NCBI GenBank assembly: GCA_004193555.1
Contig: RPGP01000001.1
Coordinates: 1,184,102 to 1,248,101 of the forward strand
DNA from: Desulfobacteraceae bacterium Eth-SRB1
Lineage (GTDB): Bacteria; Desulfobacterota; Desulfobacteria; Desulfobacterales; ETH-SRB1
Length of the DNA stretch: 64,000 nt
Reading direction: 5' to 3'
Part shown: positions 26,994 through 35,985 of the stretch, one piece after another
Layout: the number at the start of each line of letters is the position of its first letter
How positions within the stretch are numbered: position 1 is the first letter of the stretch
Made by a program: the position numbers and the translations under genes
Notes under the pieces: model-generated
Told to the model about the DNA's origin: nothing
The model's input: the letters and a program-made list of their open reading frames with translations, nothing else
Database searches by the model: none

Positions 26994-27074
26994 TGTCATT
27001 TCGAGGAGCGAAGCGACGAGAAATCTTATTATAAAACAAATAGTTAAAGATTTCTCCCTTCGGTCGAAATGACA
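26994..27074. repeat. TGTCATTTCGAG...CGAAATGACA repeat, copy 2
   Basis: An 81-bp palindromic unit like 22607-22687, with AGAAATCTTATTATA opposite AAGATTTCTCCCTTC. It lies just upstream of the first TPR membrane protein gene. Confidence 0.8.
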
Positions 27075-27094
27075 AGTGTCGTTGTAGAGATAAA

Positions 27095-29032
27095 ATGCCT
27101 CGAAAGTTTTACAATATTATGCAAAACCCCAAAAAGCTTTTAATTATATTTATATTAATTCTATGTACTCTACTTGTTTACTGGCAGGTTAAAGATTTTA
27201 ATTTTGCCGGATATGATGATGAATTATATATTACTGATAATACGCATGTTCAGACAGGTCTTACATTTGAAAGCATAAAATGGGCTTTTACGGCCTTTCA
27301 TGCAGGAAACTGGCATCCATTAACATGGCTTTCCCATATGCTTGATATTGAGCTTTACGGATTAAATTCAATGGGACACCACTGGACAAACCTGCAGATA
27401 CATTTAACAAATACCCTCCTGCTGTTTTTTATTCTTCAATATATGACTGGAGCTATCTGGCGAAGCGCTTTTGTCGCAGCCCTTTTTGCTTTGCACCCTC
27501 TTCATGTTGAATCGGTTGCATGGGTGGCTGAACGTAAAGATGTTTTAAGCGCTTTTTTCGGAATGCTGACGATTTTAGCTTATATCAGGTATGTAAAAAA
27601 AAGAAACCTCTTTAGATATTTTCTGGTATTTATATTATTGTCATTAGGGCTTATGGCTAAACCAATGCTGGTTACATTGCCATTTGTTTTGCTTTTGCTT
27701 GATTTTTGGCCTCTTGAACGCCTGAAATATTATTCTCCTGACCGATCATCAAAATTATTTTCTCTTATTTATGAAAAAATTCCTCTTTTTATTCCCGTGG
27801 CAATTTCCTCTGTTTTGACTGTATTGGCCCAGAAAGAGGTTGGAGCTTTATATACTCTTGAAGCACTGTCGGTTAAAACTCGAATTGCCAATGCTTTTGT
27901 TTCATATGCAGGCTACATAATTAAAACAATATGGCCTCAGAACCTTGCGGTTTTTTATCCCCATCCATTTGGGGAGTTGCCTTTATGGTATGTTTTTTTG
28001 GCGGTTTTCGCTATTATTGTAGTCTCTTTTTTTTCAATACGTTTGTTAAAGAATCATCCATACTTGGCAGTTGGGTGGTTCTGGTATCTCGGAACACTTA
28101 TCCCGGTGATCGGACTTATACAGGTAGGGGCTCAGAGTATGGCAGACAGATATACATATATTCCGTTAACAGGTCTTTTTATCATCGCAGCATGGGGCAT
28201 ACCTGATCTTTTAAAAAAATGGTATCATAGTAAGATTATTCTTATTATATTTTCCACAATAATTATTTTTGCGTTTTCAACACGCAGTTATTTTCAGATA
28301 AGACACTGGAAAAACAGTGCCGCTGTTTTTGAAAATGCTGTTAAAGTAACAGAAAATAACTGGCTGGCTTATAATAATCTTGGATTAGCTTTAATGCGTG
28401 AAGGCAAATTAAATGATGCTGTATTAAACTATAAAAAAGCTCTGCAAATTAGACCGGATTATTTGACAGCGCTTGACAATATCGGACTGGCTCTGTACCG
28501 GCTTGAAAAGTTTGAAGAAGCTTTATTTTATTATTCAAAGGCGCTTAAAATATACCCGAAACACGCAGGAATCCATAATAATACAGCTAATGTCCTCACA
28601 GCCCTTGGCAAACTTGAAGAAGCAATAAAGCATTACAAAAAAGCAATTCTGATAGATCCTGAATTTGCGGAGGCTTATTATAATATTGCAAATGTGCTGG
28701 CAACTCAGGAGAAGCTTGATAAAGCTATTTTTTATTATGAATCAGCCATAAAAAAAGATTCCGGACATAGCAATGCTCACTATAATTTAGGTTGTATTTT
28801 ATTAAATCAGAAAGAATATAAAGAGGCATTGGCTCACTTTGCACAGGTCATTAAAATCGATCCTGATTATAAACAGGCATATAATCATATAGGAATTATT
28901 TTATTGCAATTTGGAAAAATTAACGAGGCAGAAAAATTCTTTTCCAAGGCTGTCCAAATTGATCCCGGTTATAAGGACGCCATAAATAATCTTTTAATCT
29001 TAAAGAACATTCTCCATCAGAATGAAAAATAA
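27095..29032 (+). CDS. TMTC-like polytopic membrane protein with C-terminal TPR repeats, paralogue 1
   Basis: This 645-residue protein has about ten hydrophobic helices in residues 12-400. Loop signatures include FAGYDDELYITDN and NWHPLTWLSHMLDIELYG, then ALHPLHVESVAWVAERKDVL. The TPR tail (about residues 420-640) consists of roughly six repeats (NNLGLALMREGKLNDAVLNY...). The layout equals bacterial relatives of TMTC/GT-C O-mannosyltransferases, which use lipid-linked sugars to modify exported proteins. The DDE near residue 45 fits the first-loop acidic motif of GT-C enzymes. It overlaps the next paralogue by 11 bases. A role in pilin or surface glycosylation is inference from context. Confidence 0.8.
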   Translation: MPRKFYNIMQNPKKLLIIFILILCTLLVYWQVKDFNFAGYDDELYITDNTHVQTGLTFESIKWAFTAFHAGNWHPLTWLSHMLDIELYGLNSMGHHWTNLQIHLTNTLLLFFILQYMTGAIWRSAFVAALFALHPLHVESVAWVAERKDVLSAFFGMLTILAYIRYVKKRNLFRYFLVFILLSLGLMAKPMLVTLPFVLLLLDFWPLERLKYYSPDRSSKLFSLIYEKIPLFIPVAISSVLTVLAQKEVGALYTLEALSVKTRIANAFVSYAGYIIKTIWPQNLAVFYPHPFGELPLWYVFLAVFAIIVVSFFSIRLLKNHPYLAVGWFWYLGTLIPVIGLIQVGAQSMADRYTYIPLTGLFIIAAWGIPDLLKKWYHSKIILIIFSTIIIFAFSTRSYFQIRHWKNSAAVFENAVKVTENNWLAYNNLGLALMREGKLNDAVLNYKKALQIRPDYLTALDNIGLALYRLEKFEEALFYYSKALKIYPKHAGIHNNTANVLTALGKLEEAIKHYKKAILIDPEFAEAYYNIANVLATQEKLDKAIFYYESAIKKDSGHSNAHYNLGCILLNQKEYKEALAHFAQVIKIDPDYKQAYNHIGIILLQFGKINEAEKFFSKAVQIDPGYKDAINNLLILKNILHQNEK

Positions 29033-30776
29033 CAGTAAAACAAAACATAATTTTCTGCGCAACAGGCGGCAGGAGATTATCGTATGCTTATTTCTTGTTG
29101 CAGCGAATCTTGTTATATATTGGCAGATAACAAGTCATGAATTTATTAGTTTTGATGATGGAAGTTATATTACCCAAAATCCTTATGTTCAATCAGGTCT
29201 TACATTTGAAAGCATAAAGTGGGCTTTTACGACCTTTCATGCATCAAACTGGCATCCATTAACCTGGCTTTCCCATATGCTTGATATTGAGCTTTACGGA
29301 TTAAATTCAATGGGACATCACTGGACAAGCCTGCAGATCCATCTAATAAATACACTTCTATTATTTTTTATTCTTCAATATATGACTGGAGCTATCTGGA
29401 AAAGCGCTTTTGTGGCAGCGCTTTTTGCTTTGCATCCACTTCATGTGGAATCGGTTGCATGGGTGGCAGAACGAAAGGATGTATTAAGCACTTTTTTTGG
29501 AATGCTGACAATTCTGGCTTATATCAGATATGTAATAAAAAGGGATCTTTTTAGATATTTTCTGGTGTTTATATCGCTATCATTGGGACTTATGGCAAAG
29601 CCAATGCTGGTAACCATGCCGTTTGTTATGCTTTTGCTGGATCTATGGCCACTAAAACGTCTTAATCTTCCATTAAATCAACCGGCAGGTTCTCAAAATT
29701 CAAATTTTATACCCCTGATATTGGAAAAAATTCCCTTTCTTGTACCGGTAGCCATCTCATCTATATTGACCCTTGTCGCTCAGCACAGTTCAGCATTAAA
29801 GACTCTTGAAAGTTTTCCATTGCAAACACGTGTTGCTAATGGTCTGATTTCCTATATAAATTATATTGTTAAAACATTGTGGCCATTACATTTATCGGTT
29901 TTTTATCCGCACCCGGGGAATAACCTGCCTGCATGGCAGATCATTGGGGCAACTTTACTGATCGCTGCAGCAATTTTTTTGTCCATACATACATTTAAAA
30001 AATATCCATATATAATAGTTGGCCTGTTCTGGTTTTTTATAACTCTTTTTCCTGTTATTGGAATTATTCAAGTAGGCGACCAGGCAATGGCAGATAGATA
30101 CACATATATCCCTTTGATAGGGATTTTCATAATATTTGCATGGGGTGGCTCAGATATTATAAAAAAATGGACAGACAAGAAGATTATTCCTGCTATTATT
30201 GCAGCAGCAGTTATTTTATTACTGACAATGCAAAGCTTCCTTCAGACAACTCACTGGAAAAACAGCATCACGTTATTTGAAAATTCCATTAAAGTAACGG
30301 AAAACAACTGGCTGGCGCATAATAATTTAGGCATAGCCTTATTTAGTGAGGGCAAATTCGATAAGGCCATTTATCATTATAAAAAAGCTCTAAATATAAG
30401 ACCTGATACTGTTTGCGCTATTAAAAACCTTGGCATTGCAATGTTTGACAAAGGTAATCTTAAAGTAGCTTTTCAATATTTTAATAAAGCCCTTGTGATA
30501 AATCCTGAGGATTGGGATGCTCACTATAAACTTGGCGCTATTCTGGAAAAACAGGGCAAATTTAATGAAGCAATACGTCATTTTACAGAAGTCATTAGAA
30601 TAAATGCCAGCTATGCTCCAGCTTATAATGAAATAGGAATTATACTTGCCCAAAAAGGAAAACTGCAAAAATCCAATGATTTTTTTTCAAAAGCAATACA
30701 GCTCGAACCAGATTATAAAGAGGCAAGAAATAATCTTTTAATTTTAAAGCAACTAATACAACAAAATAAAAAATAA
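29022..30776 (+). CDS. TMTC-like polytopic membrane protein with TPR repeats, paralogue 2
   Basis: A 584-residue tandem duplicate of the preceding gene. The N-terminal membrane half is far more alike (shared LTFESIKWAFT, SHMLDIELYGLNSMGHHWT and LHPLHVESVAWVAERKDVLS) than the TPR tail, which has about four repeats, not six. The first loop has FISFDDGSYITQN, keeping the paired acids. Near-identical DNA blocks suggest recent duplication or gene conversion limited to the catalytic half. The following methyltransferase starts two bases after the stop, so three genes form one operon. Confidence 0.8.
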   Translation: MKNNSKTKHNFLRNRRQEIIVCLFLVAANLVIYWQITSHEFISFDDGSYITQNPYVQSGLTFESIKWAFTTFHASNWHPLTWLSHMLDIELYGLNSMGHHWTSLQIHLINTLLLFFILQYMTGAIWKSAFVAALFALHPLHVESVAWVAERKDVLSTFFGMLTILAYIRYVIKRDLFRYFLVFISLSLGLMAKPMLVTMPFVMLLLDLWPLKRLNLPLNQPAGSQNSNFIPLILEKIPFLVPVAISSILTLVAQHSSALKTLESFPLQTRVANGLISYINYIVKTLWPLHLSVFYPHPGNNLPAWQIIGATLLIAAAIFLSIHTFKKYPYIIVGLFWFFITLFPVIGIIQVGDQAMADRYTYIPLIGIFIIFAWGGSDIIKKWTDKKIIPAIIAAAVILLLTMQSFLQTTHWKNSITLFENSIKVTENNWLAHNNLGIALFSEGKFDKAIYHYKKALNIRPDTVCAIKNLGIAMFDKGNLKVAFQYFNKALVINPEDWDAHYKLGAILEKQGKFNEAIRHFTEVIRINASYAPAYNEIGIILAQKGKLQKSNDFFSKAIQLEPDYKEARNNLLILKQLIQQNKK

Positions 30777-30777
30777 C

Positions 30778-31545
30778 ATGAAAACAAAGTCCAACCGCTT
30801 TCAGGATTTTTTTGAAGAAAGCAAATATACTCTTCTGAAAAACTATCTGTACAATTATCGCCTCCGTAAGATGGCTGTGGGAAAAAGCCTGCGGCGCGAA
30901 AACATAAAATTGATATTAGAGGTTGGAAGCGGAATTTCTCCTGTGATGACAGGAACCCGGGATATTATATATTCAGACCTGTCTTTTGCAGCCATCCGAC
31001 TTCTTAAGCATTCATACGGAAAAGGATATTATGTTGTTGCGGACGGCATTAATCTGCCGTTTAAGTCCAAAGCTTTTTCTCACACTGTAAACTCGGAAGT
31101 ACTTGAACATCTGAAAGATGACCGGAAGGCTATTAAAGAATTGGCCAGAGTTACGGGGCCGTCCGGGAAGCTTGTCGTAACCTTCCCGCATAAAAAATCA
31201 TATTTTGCCAATGACGACCGTTTTGTAAATCACTTTCGCCGCTATGAACTTTTTGAGATGAATGAACGATTAAAAGAAGCGGGATTCAGGCCGATTAATA
31301 TACACAAAGTATTGGGCCCACTGGAAAAGATTACAATGTGCTTTGTTGTATATTGTTTTTCCTTAATCCAAAGATTAAAAAGTGACAAAACAACCATGAC
31401 AAATAGTACTTCTGGGTTAATGAATATTTTTGGTAAGTTTTTCAAGTGGGCTAATCGATTTTACATGCTGCCTGCATGGATAGATGCGAAGATTATGCCC
31501 CGCTCTTTGTCGGCGGTCTTGTTGATTAAGGCGGAAAAGAAGTAA
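30778..31545 (+). CDS. class I SAM-dependent methyltransferase
   Basis: A 255-residue methyltransferase of the Methyltransf_11 type. Motif I is LILEVGSGISP (about 43-53), motif II is IIYSDLSFAA, and the post-I region has ADGINLPFKSKAFSHTVNSE followed by VLEHLKDDRKAIKELARVTG. The FPHKKSYFANDDRFVNHFRR segment is typical of glycan- or lipid-associated methyltransferases, but the substrate is unknown. It is tightly linked to the two TMTC-like genes. Its first 60 bases are partly duplicated at 32746-32792. Confidence 0.8.
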   Translation: MKTKSNRFQDFFEESKYTLLKNYLYNYRLRKMAVGKSLRRENIKLILEVGSGISPVMTGTRDIIYSDLSFAAIRLLKHSYGKGYYVVADGINLPFKSKAFSHTVNSEVLEHLKDDRKAIKELARVTGPSGKLVVTFPHKKSYFANDDRFVNHFRRYELFEMNERLKEAGFRPINIHKVLGPLEKITMCFVVYCFSLIQRLKSDKTTMTNSTSGLMNIFGKFFKWANRFYMLPAWIDAKIMPRSLSAVLLIKAEKK

Positions 31546-31561
31546 CTATTCAGTCTGCCTT

Positions 31562-31720
31562 GGTTAAATAAGTCCTGCGGAATTTAACAGAGCAGGCAGA
31601 TTCACCCCAGTACGATTATTCTGACCTACCCCGGTGAAATACGCTTTGCTTCTCATTGGCATGAATTTCACGAGGCAGGCGGGGCAGGCACAGATAAACG
31701 CAGATAGGTTAAATACAAAG
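31562..31720 (+). repeat. ~160-bp direct repeat, copy 2
   Basis: Same orientation and nearly the same sequence as 12260-12419, ending in CAGATAGGTTAAATACAAAG. In copy 1 this tail encodes the start of a GxxExxY protein; here the frame is lost at once. Confidence 0.8.
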
Positions 31721-31951
31721 GGGAAAATGCTGTAATTATGAATAGAATGAAATCGTTAATTAAACTATATGGCAACGCAAGGTTGTAAAAAATACCATAT
31801 GTGTGCAAAAAGTCCTTGCAAAAAGTACCATGCCAGGCAGAGCATTGCTCTGAGCGTCAGGAATGTAAAGACAGACGGCTCACGGTTGTATGCGCCTATT
31901 TGTGCAGCTGGCCGGCTGGGGAGATTGTTAAATGGGAACAAGTAAAATTAT
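31721..31951. other. spacer with an uncertain 48-codon frame
   Basis: A frame from ATG 31799 to TAA 31945 reads MCAKSPCKKYHARQ... I do not recognise it and see no convincing RBS. The block GCAAAAAGT is repeated in its first part. Probably non-coding. Confidence 0.3.
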
Positions 31952-31978
31952 TTGACATTTTGAAAATGGTTGTATAAT
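31952..31978 (+). promoter_or_regulatory. sigma-70 type promoter of the toxin-antitoxin operon
   Basis: TTGACA (31952-31957) and TATAAT (31973-31978) are perfect hexamers with a 15-base spacer. Direct repeats GATGTCA at 31981 and 32005, 24 bases apart, lie between promoter and antitoxin start and could be the antitoxin's operator. Confidence 0.6.
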
Positions 31979-32032
31979 ATGATGTCATAATGATTGCAAC
32001 TCACGATGTCACTTAATAAGGGAGTAAACGCA

Positions 32033-32293
32033 ATGAAAACAATAACTGTAAGAGGAATAGATTCTGTTCTGTCGGAAAAAATGAAACAGGCAGCCAGACA
32101 GAAAGGTAAAAGTGTAAATCAGGTCGTCATAGATACAATGAGGCAGCATTTTGGCGTGATAAAAGAAAAAAAGTTTACAGTAGTATACCATGATTTAGAC
32201 CATATGTTCGGAAAGTGGTCTCAAGAGGAATTTGATAAGATTCATGGGAAAATTGATACGGAAAGGAAAATAGACAAGGAGCTCTGGTTATGA
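32033..32293 (+). CDS. FitA/VapB-like ribbon-helix-helix antitoxin
   Basis: From ATG 32033 (after GGGAG) this is an 86-residue protein. The first 40 residues form a ribbon-helix-helix DNA-binding domain: MKTITVRGIDSVLSEKMKQA, then AARQKGKSVNQVVIDTMR. The tail HDLDHMFGKWSQEEFDKIHG matches the toxin-binding segment of FitA-like antitoxins, in which the FGKW-EEFD region inserts into the PIN active site. Its stop overlaps the toxin start (ATGA). Confidence 0.85.
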   Translation: MKTITVRGIDSVLSEKMKQAARQKGKSVNQVVIDTMRQHFGVIKEKKFTVVYHDLDHMFGKWSQEEFDKIHGKIDTERKIDKELWL

Positions 32294-32679
32294 AAAAAAT
32301 TCTGATTGATACGAATATTTATTCGTATGCCATGAAGGGAGATCCTGAAACTATTGCAGTTTTGCAGCAATCTCATGAAATAGGAATTTGTGCTGTCAGT
32401 ATTGGCGAACTGCTATCCGGTTTCAAAGGCGGTAATCGAGAGCCGGAAAATAGAAAAGAGCTGGAAGAATTTTTGGATACACCACGTGTGAAGATGTATA
32501 GTATTGATGAGGATACAGCAGAATTTTATGCTGAAGTCCTGAATAATTTAAAGGAAAATGGAAAACCGATACCGACTAATGATATATGGATTGCTTCTGT
32601 TGCATTGCAGTATGGTCTGAAATTATTTTCAAAAGATCAACATTTCAAATATGTATCCGGGTTAATGCTCATTATTTAA
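32290..32679 (+). CDS. vapC: VapC/FitB-like PIN-domain RNase toxin
   Basis: A 129-residue PIN-domain protein with the usual acidic residues: Asp7 (LIDTNIY), Glu40 (SIGELLSGF), Asp98 (TNDIWIA) and Asp116 (FSKDQHF). These bind the metal for ribonuclease activity; family members cut tRNA or rRNA. The gene overlaps the antitoxin by 4 bases, so the two should be translated together. It is intact. Repeat-rich DNA on both sides marks the pair as an acquired module. Confidence 0.88.
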   Translation: MKKILIDTNIYSYAMKGDPETIAVLQQSHEIGICAVSIGELLSGFKGGNREPENRKELEEFLDTPRVKMYSIDEDTAEFYAEVLNNLKENGKPIPTNDIWIASVALQYGLKLFSKDQHFKYVSGLMLII

Positions 32680-32745
32680 TCCACAGATTACCTGTCTGCG
32701 CCTGCCTGTGCCTTGAGCAGGGTTACGGTACGTCTCTCCGATGCA

Positions 32746-32792
32746 AACCGCTTTCAGGATTTCATTGAAGAAAGCAAATATACTCTTCTGAA
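32746..32792 (+). repeat. duplicated 5' fragment of the methyltransferase gene
   Basis: A stretch from AACCGCTTTCAGGATTTCAT to ATACTCTTCTGAA matches 30793-30839 at 45 of 47 bases, same orientation, 1.95 kb downstream. It corresponds to codons 6-20 of the methyltransferase and has no start. Confidence 0.85.
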
Positions 32793-33049
32793 CCGCAATA
32801 GCAAGCGCATTCCCCGTAGTCCGCCAAAGCGCTCTGGCGGACGGGGTTAGCGAGCGCATTCCCCGTAGCTTGTCGGAGCAAAGCGGAGATTTATCCGCTT
32901 TTGGAGGATCCCGTCTCGCGGGGCTGCATGGAGTTTCAATTAAATCTTGATTTAAGCATAGGCTTGCTATATTTTTAAAAAACAATAATAAGCCAAAAAA
33001 TTTATTGAACCTTTTTTATATTCCGGCATGTCCGGGTCAGGATATTGCG
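32793..33049. other. spacer with tandem AGCGCATTCCCCGTAG copies
   Basis: AGCGCATTCCCCGTAG occurs at about 32805 and 32865. Between them the block GTCCGCCAAAGCGCTCTGGC and GGACGGGG forms an inverted pair. No gene is seen. Confidence 0.5.
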
Positions 33050-33484
33050 ATGAAGGAACTTTCCTGTTTTGAATTTCAGCAGGGACGTATTTTTGCAGGC
33101 CGTCTTCCTCATGGCGGCGATTTGATAAATTCTATTGAGGAATTTTGCAAAAAAGTCTCGATCCGGATGGCGGCATTTTCGGTTATCGGCGCGGTTTCGT
33201 CATATACAATAGGCGCATATGACCAAAAGCAGCAGGTCTATGTTACCTTTAAGGAAAAAGCGGCCCTTGAAATTATAAGTTGCATGGGCAATGTTTCGCT
33301 AAAGGACGGCAAGCCGTTTATTCATGCTCATATTCTACTTGCCGACGAACAGGGGAAAACAATCGGCGGTCATCTCTTTTCCGAAACTATTATTTATGCC
33401 GGTGAAATCAATCTTCAGGAATTAACAGGCAAACCGATTGAAAGAAGTTATGATAATGATACAGGGCTTATGCTCTGGGCATAG
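33050..33484 (+). CDS. PPC-domain (DUF296) protein
   Basis: From ATG 33050 this is a 144-residue single-domain PPC/DUF296 protein. GRIFAGRLPHGGDLINSIEEF matches the conserved R-L-x-x-G-x-D-L opening, and FSVIGAVSSYTIGAYD the second conserved block. GKPFIHAHILLADEQGKTIG followed by GHL corresponds to the HLH...GHL metal-binding core. In plants the domain occurs in AT-hook DNA-binding proteins; the bacterial role is unknown. A TTG at 33005 would extend the N-terminus without conserved residues. ilvE follows after 14 bases. Confidence 0.82.
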   Translation: MKELSCFEFQQGRIFAGRLPHGGDLINSIEEFCKKVSIRMAAFSVIGAVSSYTIGAYDQKQQVYVTFKEKAALEIISCMGNVSLKDGKPFIHAHILLADEQGKTIGGHLFSETIIYAGEINLQELTGKPIERSYDNDTGLMLWA

Positions 33485-33498
33485 ACTGAGGAGGGCAA

Positions 33499-34560
33499 AT
33501 GCAATTAACAATTATAAAATCTGACACACTTAAACCCAAACCGGATGATTCTAATCTCGGTTTTGGAACAATATTTACCGACTATATGTTTAACATGGAT
33601 TATAATCCTGACAATGGATGGCATAATCCACGAATTGAACCATATGCCCCTATTGAAATGGATCCTGCAACAGCAGTACTCCACTATGGACAGTCGGTAT
33701 TTGAAGGGATGAAGGCTTACAAAACAGATTTGGGCGGTGTCCGGTTTTTCAGGCCAAAAGATAATTTCAAGCGGCTGAATCGATCCTGCCGAATGCTTTG
33801 TATTCCAAAATTTGACGAGGCTTTTGTCTTCGATGCCATGAAACAGTTAATTGCTCTGGAAAAAGACTGGATTCCAGGCGCGCCGGAAACCTCCCTGTAC
33901 ATAAGGCCGACAATTATCGCAACAGACCATTTTCTGGGTGTACGCGCCTCACATACATATCGTTTTTTTATTATTCTTTCTCCGGTTGGCGCATATTATG
34001 CGGAAGGCTTTAATCCGGTTAAAATCTGGGTGACAAAAAGCCATGTCCGGGCTGTGCGCGGCGGAATCGGTGAAGCCAAAACAGCCGGAAACTATGCGGC
34101 AAGTCTGTATGCAGGTGAAGAAGCCCACAAACACGGTTACACACAGGTATTGTGGCTTGATGGCATCCATCAGAAATACATTGAGGAGGTCGGGTCTATG
34201 AACATATTTTTTGTCATAGATGATGAACTGGTAACCCCCATGTTAAATGGAAGCATACTTCCCGGCATTACCAGAGATTCTGTAATAACAATGGCAAAAA
34301 AATGGAATATAAAGGTTAGTGAACGCCAGATCAGCATAGATGATCTGATAGATGCGCACGACTCAGGAAAACTGCAGGAAATTTTTGGAACTGGAACGGC
34401 CGCGGTTATTTCTCCTGTTGGTGAAATGAAATACGAAGATAGAGTTATAAATATAGGTAACGGAAAAGTCGGGCCTATGGCAAACAGGCTCTATCAAGCC
34501 ATAACCGACATCCAGTATGGCAGAACAGAAGACAAGATGGGATGGATTGAAAAGATTTAG
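33499..34560 (+). CDS. ilvE: branched-chain amino acid aminotransferase
   Basis: A 353-residue fold-type IV PLP enzyme of the longer, eukaryote-like BCAT group. It moves the amino group between Leu/Ile/Val and 2-oxoglutarate. Signatures are ATAVLHYGQSVFEGMKAYKT, GGIGEAKTAGNYAASLYAGE with the Schiff-base lysine in EAKTAGNY, YIEEVGSMNIFFVID, and NGSILPGITRDSVI, the PLP-phosphate segment. The RBS GAGGAGG lies 5 bases from ATG 33499. No other ilv or leu genes are nearby. Confidence 0.93.
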   Translation: MQLTIIKSDTLKPKPDDSNLGFGTIFTDYMFNMDYNPDNGWHNPRIEPYAPIEMDPATAVLHYGQSVFEGMKAYKTDLGGVRFFRPKDNFKRLNRSCRMLCIPKFDEAFVFDAMKQLIALEKDWIPGAPETSLYIRPTIIATDHFLGVRASHTYRFFIILSPVGAYYAEGFNPVKIWVTKSHVRAVRGGIGEAKTAGNYAASLYAGEEAHKHGYTQVLWLDGIHQKYIEEVGSMNIFFVIDDELVTPMLNGSILPGITRDSVITMAKKWNIKVSERQISIDDLIDAHDSGKLQEIFGTGTAAVISPVGEMKYEDRVINIGNGKVGPMANRLYQAITDIQYGRTEDKMGWIEKI

Positions 34561-34580
34561 ATTTTTCCGGGGAACTTATT

Positions 34581-35975
34581 ATGAAACGATCAGGTATGCC
34601 GAACCGGTTGCAAGCCTTTATAATAAAGATGGAAAAAGAGGGGCTGCCGCCGGCTGTTATAGATACATTTGCTTATTATTATAAAAAGGTGGTCGCCGGT
34701 GAAACAGGCTTTGTGTTTAATAAGGATATAAGATCCCTGAATGCGGACGAAATTGAGAATGCTGATAATGTCGGCCAATATGCCGATGCAGGGAAAAAGG
34801 TCTTAAAAAATGTTGTGATGATAAGATTAAACGGCGGGCTTGGCACTACTATGGGCCTTAAAAAGCCCAAATCCATTATCAGGATAAAAAACGGCAAAAG
34901 CTTTCTTGAGATAATATTAAAACAGACGCAACAAAACAATGTCATGCTGTCATTGATGAACAGCTTTAGCACGCATCAGGATACCCTTTCCGCTCTATCA
35001 AGGATAAATCCCCCCAGCCCTCCCATAATATTTGTTCAGAACAAATTTCCCAAGATACTCTGTGACGGGTTCGGCCCTGCAACCTGGCCGCAAAATCCGG
35101 CTTTGGAGTGGAATCCACCCGGCCACGGCGATATCTATACAGCCCTTTATACATCCGGGACACTGCAATATCTGCTTGATAGAAAAATAAGATACGCTTT
35201 TATTGCCAATTCGGATAATTTAGGCGCTACAATGAGCGCTTCTCTTCTTGGTTACTTTTCCGAAAACAGGTTTCCGTTTATGATGGAGGTGGCTGAAAGA
35301 ACTCCAAGCGATTTAAAGGGAGGGCATATTGCGAGACATAAAGACGGCAATTTGATTTTGCGTGAAGCAGCACAGTGTCCAAAAGATGAACTGAATGCCT
35401 TTAGAGATATAAGCAGGTACAGGTATTTCAATACAAACAACATCTGGGTTAATCTGCCGGCATTAAAAAAGGTTATTGAAGAATATGGGATAATTCGCCT
35501 TCCAATGATACTGAACTCGAAGACCCTTGATCCAAGGGATGAATCCAGTCCAAAGATATACCAGATCGAAACCGCAATGGGAGCCGCCCTGTCTCTTTTT
35601 GAAAACACACCGGCAGTGAGGGTGCCCAGATCACGTTTTTTCCCTGTGAAAAACTGCAACGATTTGCTGGCGGTGCGTTCGGACTGTTATATTTTATCAA
35701 AAGCACAGGCTTTGATTTCAAACCCTGAGAGGAAATTAGCTGAGATAAAGATAAATCTCGATCCCAAATATTACGGCCCAAGGGATCTGTTTAATGAAAG
35801 ATTCCTTATAGACGGCGTTCCTTCCCTTGTTGACTGCGAATCTCTGACTGTGAAGGGGGATGTCTGTTTTGAGAAAAATGTAATCATAAAAGGTAAGGTT
35901 GTGATAACGAATACAGAAAAATCTCAGGCCGTTATTCAGAAAGGAACGGTTATAGACAGCGACCTGACACTGTAA
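34581..35975 (+). CDS. UTP-glucose-1-phosphate uridylyltransferase (UGP type)
   Basis: A 464-residue UDPGP-family enzyme, the type common in eukaryotes, and not the short bacterial GalU. The nucleotide-binding loop is RLNGGLGTTMGLKKPKSII (about 83-101). Further motifs are NSFSTHQDT, NPPGHGDIYTALYTSG, FIANSDNLGA and HIARHKDGNLILREAAQCP, then FNTNNIWVNL and the C-terminal left-handed helix (VKGDVCFEKNVIIKGKVVI). It makes UDP-glucose for glycans or trehalose. The start follows ilvE by 20 bases, so the two are probably co-transcribed. Confidence 0.9.
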   Translation: MKRSGMPNRLQAFIIKMEKEGLPPAVIDTFAYYYKKVVAGETGFVFNKDIRSLNADEIENADNVGQYADAGKKVLKNVVMIRLNGGLGTTMGLKKPKSIIRIKNGKSFLEIILKQTQQNNVMLSLMNSFSTHQDTLSALSRINPPSPPIIFVQNKFPKILCDGFGPATWPQNPALEWNPPGHGDIYTALYTSGTLQYLLDRKIRYAFIANSDNLGATMSASLLGYFSENRFPFMMEVAERTPSDLKGGHIARHKDGNLILREAAQCPKDELNAFRDISRYRYFNTNNIWVNLPALKKVIEEYGIIRLPMILNSKTLDPRDESSPKIYQIETAMGAALSLFENTPAVRVPRSRFFPVKNCNDLLAVRSDCYILSKAQALISNPERKLAEIKINLDPKYYGPRDLFNERFLIDGVPSLVDCESLTVKGDVCFEKNVIIKGKVVITNTEKSQAVIQKGTVIDSDLTL

Positions 35976-35985
35976 ATTCGCGGCT

